Source of the DNA: Alphaproteobacteria bacterium
GTDB taxonomy: Bacteria; Pseudomonadota; Alphaproteobacteria; Caulobacterales; Maricaulaceae
Assembly (NCBI GenBank): GCA_030428405.1
Contig: JAUIEH010000163.1
Span: forward strand, 1 to 6,572
Length of the DNA stretch: 6,572 nt
Direction: 5' to 3'
Shown here: in pieces, positions 6,556 to 6,572 of the stretch
How positions within the stretch are numbered: position 1 is the stretch's first letter
Layout of the letters: each line of letters starts with the position of its first letter
Notes under the pieces: generated by a model
The model's input: only the letters and a program-made list of their open reading frames with translations
What the model was told of the DNA's origin: nothing
Database searches by the model: none
Made by a program: the position numbers and the translations under genes

Positions 6556-6572
6556 GCGCGCGCGCGGAATTG
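6552..6572 (+). CDS. Start of third importer gene, probably the ATP-binding subunit (truncated by the window)
   Basis: ATG 6552 overlaps the permease stop as ATGA, the same arrangement as between the two upstream genes. Only seven codons (MSARAEL) are in the window, so identity cannot be read from sequence. In BtuFCD-type operons the ATPase commonly follows the permease, so a BtuD/FecE-like ATP-binding protein is the natural expectation. This is inference from context alone. Confidence 0.5.

Overview
The window is high-GC DNA coded almost entirely on the + strand. It suggests an alphaproteobacterium: tamA-tamB gene order, a high-GC Gram-negative envelope gene set, TGA at all four visible stop codons, and a cobalamin riboswitch of proteobacterial type. 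Genus cannot be told from this sequence.

Layout. Bases 1-209 are the 3' end of tamA, an outer-membrane barrel of the BamA/Omp85 superfamily. After a 15-base gap comes tamB (225-4352), a complete 1375-residue inner-membrane-anchored periplasmic protein with the AsmA-like/TamB architecture. TamA and TamB together form the translocation and assembly module, which spans the periplasm and has been linked to outer-membrane protein insertion and phospholipid transport.

The 347-base gap 4353-4699 is not empty. It holds a possible promoter, a well-preserved cobalamin riboswitch aptamer (about 4393-4568), a long hairpin (4572-4610), and a sequence able to cover the ribosome binding site of the next gene. 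A 7-base segment of the aptamer's closing stem occurs a second time in the strand that can mask that ribosome binding site. This gives a concrete model for translational shut-off by cobalamin.

Downstream is a vitamin B12-type ABC importer operon. It consists of a periplasmic binding protein (btuF-like, 4700-5542), a FecCD/BtuC-type permease (5539-6555) and the first seven codons of a third gene (6552 to the window end), probably the ATPase. Both junctions are 4-base ATGA overlaps, so translation is probably coupled and the riboswitch would set the output of the whole importer.

Overall these are two known systems side by side. I see no mobile element, CRISPR array, tRNA or rRNA. The points most worth a second look are the riboswitch expression platform and the near absence of lysine in the encoded proteins.
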